64,000 bases of DNA from Bacteroidota bacterium (GCA_023386965.1 JAEWIR010000010.1:11634-75633), one strand, 5' to 3'. Shown: positions 18,290 to 27,028, counted from the first letter of the stretch. Notes: generated by a model from the sequence alone, not told the origin. Made by a program: numbers and translations.

Positions 18290-18733
18290 ATGACTGAATT
18301 TAAAAAATATACCGAAACACAAAAAGCCACTGACCGGCAGATTGAGCAGATCGTTGACTTCCTGCATGACCATCTGGATCAGTACGGCGATGAAAAAGCA
18401 GATATTGAGAAATCCCTCCTTTACGCGATGGGACATAACGGAAAACCGGGTGGCCTTGTGATTACCGCTGAAAATGCCGGGGGTCTGACGGGCGCGGTGG
18501 TTGTCAATAAAACCGGTATGGAAGGTTATATTCCGGAAAACATCCTGATATATATTGCCATAGCCCGTGATACCCGCGGTACAGGACTGGGAAAAAAACT
18601 GATGCAGCAGGCCATTGAGTACAGTGATGGTGATATTGCCCTGCACTGTGAACCGGAAAACCCGGCCAAGCACCTGTATCATAAATTAGGTTTCACATCC
18701 AAATACCTCGAGATGAGGTTAAAAAAACACTAA
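18290..18733 (+). CDS. GNAT-family N-acetyltransferase
   Basis: 147 residues with the GNAT acetyl-CoA site: ILIYIAIARDTRGTGLGKKL (about 85-104, R-G-T-G-L-G-K pyrophosphate loop) and the C-terminal EPENPAKHLYHKLGF motif. The stop codon overlaps the ATG of the amino-acid racemase gene by one base. This coupling suggests an amino-acid or amine substrate, but that is inference. Confidence 0.85.
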   Translation: MTEFKKYTETQKATDRQIEQIVDFLHDHLDQYGDEKADIEKSLLYAMGHNGKPGGLVITAENAGGLTGAVVVNKTGMEGYIPENILIYIAIARDTRGTGLGKKLMQQAIEYSDGDIALHCEPENPAKHLYHKLGFTSKYLEMRLKKH

Positions 18734-19863
18734 TGTCTTATATTTCATTAAACAGCGATAAACTTTTTCATAATTTTAATTTTCTTGACGCATTGTTCAG
18801 TCAACATCAGATTGACTGGGCAATTGTCGGGAAACTGCTTTGCGGAAACGCAACCTTTCTGAAGGTGCTGCTGGATATGACCGATAAGGAAATCTGCGAT
18901 TCGCGTCTTAGCAACCTGAAAACCATAAAGAAAATTTCTCCCGAAACCAATACCATCTATATAAAACCACCAGCACAGAGACTGGCACGCAGTATCGTAA
19001 AATTTGCTGATGTAAGTTTCAATACAGAACTGCAGACGCTGAAAGCGCTTTCAGAACAGGCGGTAATTCAGGAAAAAACACACCGTGTCGTACTGATGCT
19101 GGAGATGGGTGAGCTGCGCGAAGGCATTATGCTTAAAGACCTGATGGATTTCTATGCCCGGGTGCTGGAGCTTCCCTATATTGAAATCGTAGGTCTTGGA
19201 ACCAATCTCTGCTGCCTGAACGGTATCTTGCCGGATGAAGACAAGCTGAAGACGCTGGCGTGGTGCAGAAATATCCTGGAGGATCAGTTCGGTCATAAAA
19301 TACCCTATATATCGGGTGGATCGTCTGTTACGCTGCCGTTGCTGATCAGGGACGAAGTTCCCACAGCCATCAACCATTTCCGCATTGGGGAAACACTTTT
19401 CTTCGGTACCGATGTGTATGCGGACAAGCTGATCCCCGGAATGCATCAGGATGTCTTCACGCTGCATGCCGAAGTCATAGAACTTTCAGAAAAACCGCTC
19501 CTCCCCACCGGTACAGCGGGCACCAATCTGACGGGCGAAACTCCCGAATTCAGTGAGGAGGACAGGAACCGAAGCTCCGTAAGGGCCATTGTAGATGTAG
19601 GTTTACTGGACACCGATTACAATAATATCATACCCACGAAGCCTGGCATCAGCATTATAGGTGCCAGTTCAGATATGCTGATCCTGGATCTGAATGATAA
19701 CCCGGGCGACATAAAAGTGGGTGACACGCTGGAATTCAGCATGAATTACATGGCCGTACTGCGCGCCATGAATTCGGATTACGTTGACAAGTCAGTGATA
19801 CCTCCTTCGGCGGCATCGAACCTAAAGGACAGCAGAAAATCCGGCGGCTTTTCCTATATTTAG
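18733..19863 (+). CDS. Alanine/ornithine racemase-family PLP enzyme
   Basis: 376 residues. Fold type III PLP barrel: the presumed Schiff-base lysine lies in AIVGKLLCGN (about residue 34), followed by LMLEMGELREGI (about 121-132), GLGTNLCCLNG, and the phosphate-binding SGGSSVTLP and HFRIGETLFFGTD segments. This is the alanine/ornithine racemase family rather than canonical Alr. It probably interconverts L- and D-forms of a basic or small amino acid. Co-translated with the GNAT gene (shared A of TAATG). Confidence 0.8.
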   Translation: MSYISLNSDKLFHNFNFLDALFSQHQIDWAIVGKLLCGNATFLKVLLDMTDKEICDSRLSNLKTIKKISPETNTIYIKPPAQRLARSIVKFADVSFNTELQTLKALSEQAVIQEKTHRVVLMLEMGELREGIMLKDLMDFYARVLELPYIEIVGLGTNLCCLNGILPDEDKLKTLAWCRNILEDQFGHKIPYISGGSSVTLPLLIRDEVPTAINHFRIGETLFFGTDVYADKLIPGMHQDVFTLHAEVIELSEKPLLPTGTAGTNLTGETPEFSEEDRNRSSVRAIVDVGLLDTDYNNIIPTKPGISIIGASSDMLILDLNDNPGDIKVGDTLEFSMNYMAVLRAMNSDYVDKSVIPPSAASNLKDSRKSGGFSYI

Positions 19864-19924
19864 TCAATTAAAGTTGGCGGATGCTTCATCAGGAAATGAA
19901 GTAACCTCACCCTGACTGATTATT

Positions 19925-20806
19925 ATGCCCGAATCCACAATCATCGCCCTGAACATCAGTACTCTGAAGTGCCCCGTCTCTTTTGGGGGTGACTTTGGGA
20001 TCCTGCCGTTGGATGCAGCCCCGGCACCTGATGTGCTTTCAACATCGGTGAAGACAAAATTCTATGCCCTTCTGATCCCGCTGGCGGGTACCGGCGAACT
20101 CATTCTGGACGGCAATATCTTAGAAATGCGGCGTGGGCGTGTGTTTTTCATCAATTACAGTCAGGTACTTCGATTCTTGCCGGCGGCTTCCTTTACGGGC
20201 AAACTTATTGTATTTACCCGTTCTTTCTACAACCTGATCTATACCGGCAACCGTAAAATTAAGAATGACACCGCTTTCTCCGGTCTTCCTGCTTTCGCCG
20301 ACTTCCGGCGGGGAGATTTTGCTGATTTTTTGGCTACGGTGTCGGATATCACCACTGAGGCGTCAAAACAGCAGGCGCTGAACCGGGAAACGGTGTGCCT
20401 GCTGCTTAAGGTAACGATGCTGAAGTTCATACGCGCCAGTGGTGGCGACAATTATATAGGTTTCAAAACCAACCGGACCCTGGCTTATGTGGAAGCTTTT
20501 GAAACACTTGTGAACCATAATTTCCGACAGCTGAAGCGTACTTCCGAATACGCAGAAAAGCTGAATATCACACCAAACTACCTTAACTCCATTGTAAAAG
20601 ACCGCCTGGACCTCACTGCCGAGCAGTACATCCGTAACCGGGTTATCCTGGAGGCGGAACGTCTGCTGCTGAACACCAGTCTTTCTGTTACCGAAATTTC
20701 CTTCGATTTAGGTTTCTCTGATAAATCCCATTTCGGAAAATATTTCCGTAAAGCTACCGGCCACAGTCCCAACCGCTTCCGTCACAAATTCGTGAACGGA
20801 CAGTAG
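19925..20806 (+). CDS. AraC-family transcriptional regulator
   Basis: 293 residues. C-terminal AraC DNA-binding domain with two HTH motifs: AEKLNITPNYLNSIVKDRLD and the signature ISFDLGFSDKSHFGKYFRKA (about 257-276), then TGHSPNRFRHKF. The N-terminal domain is cupin-like (LLIPLAGTGELILDGN, RRGRVFFINYSQV). It lies 61 bp downstream of the racemase gene. Target genes are unclear: it could serve the Usp-racemase group or the sulfur cluster that follows, although the latter has a different candidate operator. Confidence 0.82.
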   Translation: MPESTIIALNISTLKCPVSFGGDFGILPLDAAPAPDVLSTSVKTKFYALLIPLAGTGELILDGNILEMRRGRVFFINYSQVLRFLPAASFTGKLIVFTRSFYNLIYTGNRKIKNDTAFSGLPAFADFRRGDFADFLATVSDITTEASKQQALNRETVCLLLKVTMLKFIRASGGDNYIGFKTNRTLAYVEAFETLVNHNFRQLKRTSEYAEKLNITPNYLNSIVKDRLDLTAEQYIRNRVILEAERLLLNTSLSVTEISFDLGFSDKSHFGKYFRKATGHSPNRFRHKFVNGQ

Positions 20807-20846
20807 GTGCATTGTGCTTAACTCATTCGGCATCCATCACCTGAAA

Positions 20847-20890
20847 GTAACATATGTTACGGTGCAGGCCTGAGTCATTGCTTAATTTTG
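20847..20890 (+). promoter_or_regulatory. Candidate Crp/Fnr-type operator plus -7 box for the sulfur cluster
   Basis: Perfect dyad GTAAC-ATAT-GTTAC at 20847-20860, then TAATTTTG (TAnnTTTG) at 20883-20890. The dyad centre lies 36.5 bp from the end of the -7 box, that is near -43 of the predicted start: the class II activator position. No -33 TTG is present at normal spacing. The same geometry recurs at 49784-49827 and 55694-55737. Confidence 0.65.
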
Positions 20891-20938
20891 CATCACTGAA
20901 AAGGAGTAAGTATTAAAATAATTCAAAAATATACAACT

Positions 20939-22330
20939 ATGTTCTTTAAACACATTTACGACAAAAGTTTAGCACAGGCAAGTTACCTGATCGGCTGTCA
21001 GGCCACCGGTGAATCGATTGTTATTGATGCCAAGCGCGATGTGGATACCTACCTGCAGATTGCAAAGGAAAACAACCTTAAGATTACCCATATTACCGAA
21101 ACACACATTCACGCCGATTTCCTGGCCGGTTCCAGAGAATTGGCGGCACTTACAGGGGCACAGATGTATCTTTCTGATGAAGGCGGCCCGGAATGGCAGT
21201 ATGAATTTCCGCATAAGGGACTGAAGCACGGCGATCAGACAAAAGTGGGAAATCTTACCCTGGAAGTTCTTCACACCCCGGGGCACACTCCGGAAAGCAT
21301 CAGTTTCCTGTTAACGGACCATCCTGCTACTGACGAACCGGTGATGATCTTTACAGGCGACTTCGTGTTTGTAGGCGATGTAGGCCGGCCGGATTTACTG
21401 GAGAAAGCAGCCGGATATGCGGGGACACAGGAGAAAGGTGCTCATGAGATGTACGCTTCGGTGAAGGATTTTGCACAACTGCCTTCTTTCCTTCAGGTCT
21501 GGCCTGGACATGGCGCGGGATCGGCCTGCGGCAAAGCGCTGGGAGCAGTTCCAAGCTCCACCGTAGGGTATGAGATGAAGCGCAACTGGGCCTTCCAATA
21601 TGAAAATGATGAGGATGGTTTCGTAGAATATCTGCTTGAAGGTCAGCCTGAACCTCCAAAGTATTTTGCGATGATGAAAAAGCTGAACAAAGTGGACCGT
21701 CCCCTGCTGACTGAAGTTCCCAAACATAAAGAACTCAGCAGCGAAGAACTTTCAGCGGCTATGCAAAAAGGAATGACAGTTGTTGATACGCGCAACAAAG
21801 CGGATTTTGCAGAAGGATTTCTTCCGGACAGCCTTAACATTCAGAATAACAATAGTCTGAGCACGTGGGCAGGATGGCTTCTTGACTATGAAAAACCTTT
21901 CATTTTAATTGCTGAAGAAGGTGACATGGAGGAACTGACCCGCAAACTGATGCGCATTGGACTGGATAATATACAGGGATATTTCCCGGTGGCCAAACTT
22001 TCTGAACTTGAACTCGAGAAAGCTGACGTAATTGATGTTGAAGAATTCAAATCCTATATCGGACAACCTGATGTTCAGATTGTGGACGTACGCGGAAAAA
22101 CAGAATTTGAAGCAGGTCATGTAAAGGGTGCCGAAAATAATTTTGTAGGTACTCTGCCGCAAAATCTGGATAAAATTGACCGCGATAAGCAGGTGGTGAT
22201 TCACTGTCAGGCAGGTGACCGTTCTTCTGTAGCCTATTCTGTTTTGAGAAAAAATGGATTTAGAAATGTAAAAAACTATTCCGGCGGAATGAAGGAATGG
22301 AAGGAAAAAGGCAATCCCATAGTCTCGTAG
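20939..22330 (+). CDS. MBL-fold hydrolase/persulfide dioxygenase fused to two rhodanese domains
   Basis: 463 residues. Residues 1-240 are a metallo-beta-lactamase domain of the ETHE1/persulfide dioxygenase group: ETHIHADFLAG (about 54-64), HTPGHTPESISFLL, FTGDFVFVGDVGRPDL (metal-binding Asp) and VWPGHGAGSACG. Two rhodanese domains follow. The first (about 275-345) lacks the catalytic Cys: its strand reads FILIAEEGD. The second (about 365-460) has it in VVIHCQAGDRSS. The enzyme oxidises glutathione or low-molecular-weight persulfide to sulfite, with the rhodanese delivering or accepting sulfane sulfur. Followed at 5 bp by a small membrane protein and then thioredoxin genes; controlled by the GTAAC dyad upstream. 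Confidence 0.88.
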   Translation: MFFKHIYDKSLAQASYLIGCQATGESIVIDAKRDVDTYLQIAKENNLKITHITETHIHADFLAGSRELAALTGAQMYLSDEGGPEWQYEFPHKGLKHGDQTKVGNLTLEVLHTPGHTPESISFLLTDHPATDEPVMIFTGDFVFVGDVGRPDLLEKAAGYAGTQEKGAHEMYASVKDFAQLPSFLQVWPGHGAGSACGKALGAVPSSTVGYEMKRNWAFQYENDEDGFVEYLLEGQPEPPKYFAMMKKLNKVDRPLLTEVPKHKELSSEELSAAMQKGMTVVDTRNKADFAEGFLPDSLNIQNNNSLSTWAGWLLDYEKPFILIAEEGDMEELTRKLMRIGLDNIQGYFPVAKLSELELEKADVIDVEEFKSYIGQPDVQIVDVRGKTEFEAGHVKGAENNFVGTLPQNLDKIDRDKQVVIHCQAGDRSSVAYSVLRKNGFRNVKNYSGGMKEWKEKGNPIVS

Positions 22331-22335
22331 GCAGC

Positions 22336-22569
22336 ATGATAAGGATCATTCAAAACTGGACGCTTCTCCGTGCATTACGCTTGGCAGTAGGGCTGCTGCT
22401 TATGGCTGAAGCTCTGCGGTCGCAGAACTGGTTTATAACGATCCTGGCGGCAGCATTCATCCTCATGCCTTTGCTGAATATAGGCTGTAGCTCCCGGGGC
22501 TGCGGAATTCTTTCAAAACCTGCAAAGGATCAAACGAAAAAGGATCCGGAATTTAAAGAATACGTTTAA
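22336..22569 (+). CDS. Small two-span inner-membrane protein of the sulfur cluster
   Basis: 77 residues from ATG 22336 (the frame also extends upstream into the preceding gene, without a better start). Two hydrophobic segments (about 11-25 and 31-46) are followed by IGCSSRGCGI, a Cys-rich turn, and a charged tail. It resembles the small YgaP/DUF2892-like membrane proteins found beside rhodaneses. It sits between the MBL-rhodanese and thioredoxin genes, so a role at the membrane in sulfane-sulfur handling is inferred. Confidence 0.6.
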   Translation: MIRIIQNWTLLRALRLAVGLLLMAEALRSQNWFITILAAAFILMPLLNIGCSSRGCGILSKPAKDQTKKDPEFKEYV

Positions 22570-22584
22570 CAAAATTAAAAAGAC

Positions 22585-22881
22585 ATGTCAAAATTCAGTG
22601 AAGTAATCGCTCAGGACAAACCGGTATTGGTGGATTTTTTTGCCGAGTGGTGCGGGCCATGCAAAATGCAGGCTCCCATTCTGGAGGAACTGAAAACGAA
22701 AATCCGCGACCGGGCGACCATCATTAAAATTGATGTAGACAAAAATCCTTCGGTGGCGGCCGCGTATGGAATACGGAGTGTTCCTACCCTGATCATCTTC
22801 AGGAAAGGCGAGATCCGCTGGAAGCAGTCCGGCGTATTTCCGGCTGACGAACTGGAACGTCTGATCAGCGAAAATTATTGA
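22585..22881 (+). CDS. Thioredoxin
   Basis: 98 residues, a complete thioredoxin fold with active site AEWCGPCKMQAP (about 20-31), cis-Pro in RSVPTLIIF and no signal peptide, so it is cytoplasmic. It reduces disulfides or persulfides. Its place 15 bp after the membrane protein and inside a persulfide cluster suggests that it recycles rhodanese-bound sulfur; it is probably not the main housekeeping thioredoxin. Confidence 0.9.
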   Translation: MSKFSEVIAQDKPVLVDFFAEWCGPCKMQAPILEELKTKIRDRATIIKIDVDKNPSVAAAYGIRSVPTLIIFRKGEIRWKQSGVFPADELERLISENY

Positions 22882-22947
22882 TTTAACCCTTAAATACCGA
22901 ACTGTAGTGGAGAACATCACTCTTCTGCAGTTTCTTTATATCTTACA

Positions 22948-23544
22948 ATGAACAGCGAAAAAAGAAAAGAATGGCTTAGGAAAAACTGGAGCACTGCCCT
23001 GCTCACAGCTTTTTTGGCCGTCATACTGATCAGTCCTGACGCACGGACATGGTTTATGCGGCAGGTGATATCCACCGGTGTAATGAATCTTACCCTGCAG
23101 GACCAGCGTGAAGATAATCAGGCTAAACCAGCCACCGAAAATTTTTCGGTACGCGATGAAGCCGGCCGTGTGATCAATACCGCAGACCTGAAAGGCAAAG
23201 TGGTGTTCATGAATTTCTGGGCATCGTGGTGTCCACCCTGCCGTGCCGAATTTCCTTCCATTCAGAAATTCTACGACCGCTATAAAGATCGGGAAGATGT
23301 AGTTTTTCTGACGGTAAACCTGGACGATCAGGCAGCTGCCGGCAGGAAGTATCTGGATAAGCAAAATTACAGCCTGCCTTTATTGGTGCCGGCATCGGAA
23401 ATTCCTCAGGCTTTCTATACAGGCTCGCTGCCCACCACCGTGGTGCTGGATAAAAATGGTGCAATACGGCTGCACCACACCGGAATGGCCGATTACAGTA
23501 AGGAGTCCTTCTACAAAAAAATAGAAGCGATGCTGGCAGAATAA
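22948..23544 (+). CDS. TlpA/ResA-like membrane-anchored thioredoxin
   Basis: 198 residues. A single membrane anchor (about 15-32, STALLTAFLAVILISP) precedes a periplasmic TlpA-like domain: ATENFSVRDEAG, VVFMNFWASWCPPCRAEFPS (active site WCPPC, about 91-95), VVFLTVNLDDQ and TGSLPTTVVLDKNG. It acts as a thiol-disulfide reductase on the outer face of the membrane. Part of the sulfur cluster. Confidence 0.88.
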   Translation: MNSEKRKEWLRKNWSTALLTAFLAVILISPDARTWFMRQVISTGVMNLTLQDQREDNQAKPATENFSVRDEAGRVINTADLKGKVVFMNFWASWCPPCRAEFPSIQKFYDRYKDREDVVFLTVNLDDQAAAGRKYLDKQNYSLPLLVPASEIPQAFYTGSLPTTVVLDKNGAIRLHHTGMADYSKESFYKKIEAMLAE

Positions 23545-23620
23545 GGTTAACGGTCAGATACGCGACTGCGCTGCGCAAACATCAGTAAAACCCTTACTTT
23601 TGCAGGATTATCCCTGAAAG

Positions 23621-25150
23621 ATGAAAAGTGTACTGAACCTGTTCGATTTTACCCAAAAAGTAAATTACCGTACGGAAATCCTGGCAGGCCTTACCGTAGC
23701 CATGACCATGATCCCGGAATCCCTTTCATTTGCCATCCTGGCGGGTTTTCCCCCGCTTGTTGGTCTCTACGGCGCCTTCATTATGGGTTTGGTGACAGCT
23801 ATATTTGGTGGCCGTCCCGGATTGATTTCCGGCGGTGCCGGCGCTACGGTGATCGTACTGATTGCCCTTATGAAATCTCACGGCCTGGAATATGTTTTTG
23901 GTGCGGTGGCGCTGGCCGGCGTGGTGCAGATTGCCGTAGGACTGCTGAAACTCGGAAAATTTGTGCGGCTGGTCCCTCAACCTGTAATGTTCGGATTTGT
24001 AAACGGTTTGGCCATCATCATCTTCATGTCACAGTTTGAGCAGTTCCGGACCGTGGTGAACGGAGAAATTACCTGGCTTCGCGGAACTCCCCTCTACATC
24101 ATGTCTGCTTTGGTGGCATTGACAGTTGCAGTAGTCCTTGTGTTTCCCAGAATCACGAAAAAAATACCGGCCTCGCTGGCAGCTATCGCTATTGTTTTCC
24201 TGATTGTTATCGGACTGAATATCGACACCAAACAGGTGCAGAATATTGCCTCGGTAAGCGGCAGCCTGCCGCCCTTTCATATCCCACAGATCCCGTTTAC
24301 GCTCGAAACGCTGCAGATTATCTTTCCTTACGCCGCCATTATGGCCGCGGTAGGACTTACTGAGGGTTTACTGACGCTGAATTTGGTTGATGAGATTACC
24401 GGAACCAAAGGTAACAGTAACCGTGAATGCTTGGCCCAGGGCAGCGCTAACATCCTGAATGGATTTTTCTACGGAATGGGCGGCTGTCCGATGATCGCGC
24501 AAACCCTGGTGAACCTTTCGGCCGGATCGCGCGCCCGACTTTCGGGTATTGTGGCGGCATTTACCATCCTTATCATCATCCTTGTAGGTGCTCCCGTCAT
24601 CGGCAAATTGCCCGTAGCCGCACTGGTGGGCGTGATGATTATGGTGGCAATCGGTACTTTTGAATGGGCAAGCCTCAGAATACTCCGCCGTATGCCGCGT
24701 TCCGACATTTTCGTGATGATCGTAGTTACAGGCATCACTGTCATTCTGCATAATCTGGCTTTGGCGGTTCTTATCGGTGTCATTATTTCCGCACTGGTCT
24801 TTGCCTGGGACAATGCCAAACGGATCCGAGCGCGCAGGCATACAGATGAAAAAGGAGTGAAACATTACGATATTTACGGACCTTTATTCTTCGGCTCGGT
24901 GGCGGGATTCGCTGAAAAATTTGACCCGCAGAATGATCCTCAGGAAGTGATCATTGATTTTGCGGAGAGCCGCGTGGTAGACATGTCGGCCATAGAAGCA
25001 CTGAGCAGCCTTACGAAAAGGTATCATCGGCTTGGAAAAACCGTGCGTTTGCAGCACCTCAGCCCGGATTGCCGCCAACTGCTGAAAAATGCCGAAGCCA
25101 TCATTGAAGTAAACGTAGTGGAAGACCCCACCTACAGGATTCCAGTATAG
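23621..25150 (+). CDS. SulP-family anion transporter
   Basis: 509 residues with about 12-14 hydrophobic helices and a C-terminal STAS domain (about 420-505, VIIDFAESRVVDMSAIEAL). SulP signatures: AMTMIPESLSFAILAGFPPLVGLYGA near the N-terminus and GSANILNGFFYGMGGCPMI (about 275-293). Members carry sulfate, bicarbonate or chloride; beside persulfide-oxidising genes sulfate or sulfite is the likely cargo. It has its own -7 box, TACTTTTG at 23595-23602, so it may also be transcribed alone. Confidence 0.88.
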   Translation: MKSVLNLFDFTQKVNYRTEILAGLTVAMTMIPESLSFAILAGFPPLVGLYGAFIMGLVTAIFGGRPGLISGGAGATVIVLIALMKSHGLEYVFGAVALAGVVQIAVGLLKLGKFVRLVPQPVMFGFVNGLAIIIFMSQFEQFRTVVNGEITWLRGTPLYIMSALVALTVAVVLVFPRITKKIPASLAAIAIVFLIVIGLNIDTKQVQNIASVSGSLPPFHIPQIPFTLETLQIIFPYAAIMAAVGLTEGLLTLNLVDEITGTKGNSNRECLAQGSANILNGFFYGMGGCPMIAQTLVNLSAGSRARLSGIVAAFTILIIILVGAPVIGKLPVAALVGVMIMVAIGTFEWASLRILRRMPRSDIFVMIVVTGITVILHNLALAVLIGVIISALVFAWDNAKRIRARRHTDEKGVKHYDIYGPLFFGSVAGFAEKFDPQNDPQEVIIDFAESRVVDMSAIEALSSLTKRYHRLGKTVRLQHLSPDCRQLLKNAEAIIEVNVVEDPTYRIPV

Positions 25151-25180
25151 ACCAAATATCACTAAATGAATATATCCAGG

Positions 25181-25321
25181 TCAGTTTTTCTTTTTGAGTT
25201 TGCTGATCAGTTTCAGTAGGGCATCGCGGTTTCGTGCTGCGTGATAGAATTTAGGAAGTTTTTCAAGCAGAGTAAAATGGGACCGGTTGTGTTCGAGAAA
25301 ACGTGCCGAAACAACCCTCAA
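25181..25321 (-). pseudogene. Possible 3' remnant of a lost gene
   Basis: A 46-codon minus-strand frame that begins at a TTG just after a stop and ends in a Lys-rich tail (ends KLISKLKKKN). The composition (FLEHNRSHFTLLEKLPKFYH) is protein-like, but there is no good start and no family I recognise. It fills the gap between SulP and the Ohr terminator. It may be a true small protein or the tail of a decayed gene. Confidence 0.25.
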
Positions 25322-25373
25322 AATAGCTCATGATGTTGAATGCTTAGAAGCGAAGCAAATGCTTCAAAAACAA

Positions 25374-25403
25374 AAACCTTTCAGAATTTCTTCGGAAAGG
25401 TTT
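25374..25403 (-). terminator. Terminator of the Ohr operon
   Basis: Minus-strand stem AAACCTTTC/GAAAGGTTT (25395-25403 with 25374-25382) followed by TTGTTTTTG. Confidence 0.75.
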
Positions 25404-25423
25404 AAGATAAGCAGGGTGAGAAT

Positions 25424-25849
25424 TTATCCCACGTTGGTCACAGTAAGTTTTACGTCCATATTATTTCGCGTGGCATTGGAATAAGGGCAGACCTCATGCG
25501 CTTTCTCCACCAGCGACTGTGCCTCTTCCAGAGAGACGCCCGGCACGTTTACCGCCAGTTCAGCAGCCAAACCAAAACCACCGTTATCCAGCTGGCCAAT
25601 ACTTATTTTTGCAGTTACGGAAGTTTCACCAGTTCTTACCTTTGCGAGTCTGCTTACCTGTTTCAGCGCACTGTCAAAACAGGCCGAATAACCTGCCGCA
25701 AAAAGCATCTCGGGATTAACGTAATCATCATTGGCGCCGCCCAGCGCCTTTGGCATGCGGACCTCCATATCAATGAGTCCGTTATCACTCTTTACATGGC
25801 CGTCCCGGCCGCCGGTAGCAGTTACGCTTGTGGTGTACAGTGTTTTCAT
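25424..25849 (-). CDS. ohr: Organic hydroperoxide resistance protein Ohr
   Basis: 141 residues, Ohr/OsmC fold. Both redox Cys are present: GYSACFDSAL (about 54-63) and the resolving HEVCPYSNATR (about 118-128), together with the GGxNDDYVNPEMLFAAGY segment typical of Ohr rather than OsmC. It reduces organic and fatty-acid hydroperoxides in the cytoplasm with lipoyl or thiol donors. It is the last gene of a minus-strand operon, 3 bp after ohrR. Confidence 0.93.
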   Translation of the reverse strand: MKTLYTTSVTATGGRDGHVKSDNGLIDMEVRMPKALGGANDDYVNPEMLFAAGYSACFDSALKQVSRLAKVRTGETSVTAKISIGQLDNGGFGLAAELAVNVPGVSLEEAQSLVEKAHEVCPYSNATRNNMDVKLTVTNVG

Positions 25850-25852
25850 ATA

Positions 25853-26287
25853 TTATCTGTGGATTTGGTTAATAAGTTTATTAAGCGTGATCTTCAGGGC
25901 ACTGAGTTCTTCTTGCTTAACATCGATGTTCTCCAGCATCCGCGCCGGAATTTCCATTGCTTTTTCCTGCAGAACCTTACCGATGTCCGTCAGGAACAGA
26001 TGCACTACCCTTTCGTCTCTTGTACAGCGCTGCCTGGTAATCATGCCTTTTAGCTCAAGTCTTTTTAGAAGCGGTGTAAGCGTTCCGCTGTCCAGCAGCA
26101 ACTTGCTCCCCAGATCACAGACTGCCAGGCCGTCCTGCTCCCACAAAACCAGCATCACCAGATACTGGGGGTAGGTTAAATCCAGCTCTTCCAGCAGCGG
26201 ACGGTAAAGTCCGGTAATCTCCCGGGACAGAGCATACAGGGGAAAACACAGTTGCTCGTTCAGGCGCAGGGAATCAGTGGTGCCCAT
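25853..26287 (-). CDS. ohrR: OhrR, MarR-family peroxide-sensing repressor
   Basis: 144 residues. MarR winged helix, with the OhrR hallmark reactive Cys near the N-terminus in NEQLCFPLYALS (about Cys13) and the conserved LTYPQYLVMLVLWEQ helix. DNA-binding region GTLTPLLKRLELKGMITRQR. Oxidation of this Cys by organic peroxide releases the repressor. It lies between the nitroreductase and ohr genes; a 26-bp near-perfect palindrome at the operon promoter is the likely operator. Confidence 0.9.
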   Translation of the reverse strand: MGTTDSLRLNEQLCFPLYALSREITGLYRPLLEELDLTYPQYLVMLVLWEQDGLAVCDLGSKLLLDSGTLTPLLKRLELKGMITRQRCTRDERVVHLFLTDIGKVLQEKAMEIPARMLENIDVKQEELSALKITLNKLINQIHR

Positions 26288-26302
26288 ATCTTTACCTTTA
26301 TA

Positions 26303-26935
26303 TTATTTTCTGATGATGAATTCCTCCATAGGCAACCTCACCTTTTTCATGGACGAAAGCCAGTCTTTTTCAGCATCGCGGTAACCCAGGTAAAGCAGTG
26401 TTACACTCTTCAGTCCAAGCTCCTGAAGACCCAGGATATCATCCACAACATCATTGCTGAAACCTTCGGCCGGCGTACTGTCTATCTTTAGTTCAGCCGC
26501 CTGAGCCATGGCAAGTCCAAGTGCTATATAGGTCTGTCTGGCAGTATGTGCAAAATGTTCTGCAGGAGTCTGTGACCCGTAGAGTTGCTTAAGCAGATCG
26601 GTGTAACTTCCAAACCGTCCGCGCGGCAACTCACGTACATCAGTATGGTAATCATAAACCGCGTCAATTTTCTCAGCTGAATACTCATCCCAGGCTGCAA
26701 AAACCAGTACATGGGAGCAGTCGCGCATCACCTCAGGATTCAGGGCACCTTTAACCATCTGCTCCTTCACCTCCTGATTTTCGACCACAATCACACGGAA
26801 GGGCTGCAGTCCGGACGAAGTTGGCGCCAGACGGGCTGCCTCAAGGATGCTGGTTAAATCCTTTTCTGAAACTTTTCTGTTTGGATCGTACGCTTTAACG
26901 GCATGTCTCCAGTTTAAATCTTCTATTAATGACAT
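26303..26935 (-). CDS. NAD(P)H-dependent nitroreductase family oxidoreductase
   Basis: 210 residues with the nitroreductase FMN-binding pattern: WRHAVKAYDPNRKVS at the start, LEAARLAPTSSGLQPFRVIV (about 32-51, phosphate and ribityl contacts) and LGLQELGLKSVTLLYLGYRD near the end. An NfsB/YdgI-like flavin oxidoreductase reducing quinones or nitro-compounds. It is the first gene of the ohrR-ohr operon, so it is probably induced by organic peroxide. Confidence 0.85.
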   Translation of the reverse strand: MSLIEDLNWRHAVKAYDPNRKVSEKDLTSILEAARLAPTSSGLQPFRVIVVENQEVKEQMVKGALNPEVMRDCSHVLVFAAWDEYSAEKIDAVYDYHTDVRELPRGRFGSYTDLLKQLYGSQTPAEHFAHTARQTYIALGLAMAQAAELKIDSTPAEGFSNDVVDDILGLQELGLKSVTLLYLGYRDAEKDWLSSMKKVRLPMEEFIIRK

Positions 26936-26989
26936 TTATTTTAATTTTATTGATTGACACTTTTCTGTGTTCAGATTCATTGAACGGTA

Positions 26990-27028
26990 CAAAGATACAC
27001 CTCAATTACATTGTGCACAATCTAATTG
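26990..27028 (-). promoter_or_regulatory. Peroxide operon promoter with overlapping OhrR operator
   Basis: Minus-strand -7 box TATCTTTG (26990-26997) and -33 TTG (27018-27020), spacing 20 bp. A 26-bp palindrome at 27003-27028, CAATTA-C-ATTGTGCACAAT-C-TAATTG, is symmetric except for one position in each arm and covers the -33 and spacer. This is the position expected for a MarR/OhrR repressor. Confidence 0.7.

Noticed and set aside
22297..22335. Upstream extension of the small membrane protein
   Set aside because: It overlaps the MBL-rhodanese coding end and starts before its stop; ATG 22336 follows the stop and begins the first helix.
24368..24865. Minus-strand frame inside the SulP gene
   Set aside because: Asp/His/Asn-rich low-information translation produced by the reverse complement of membrane codons.
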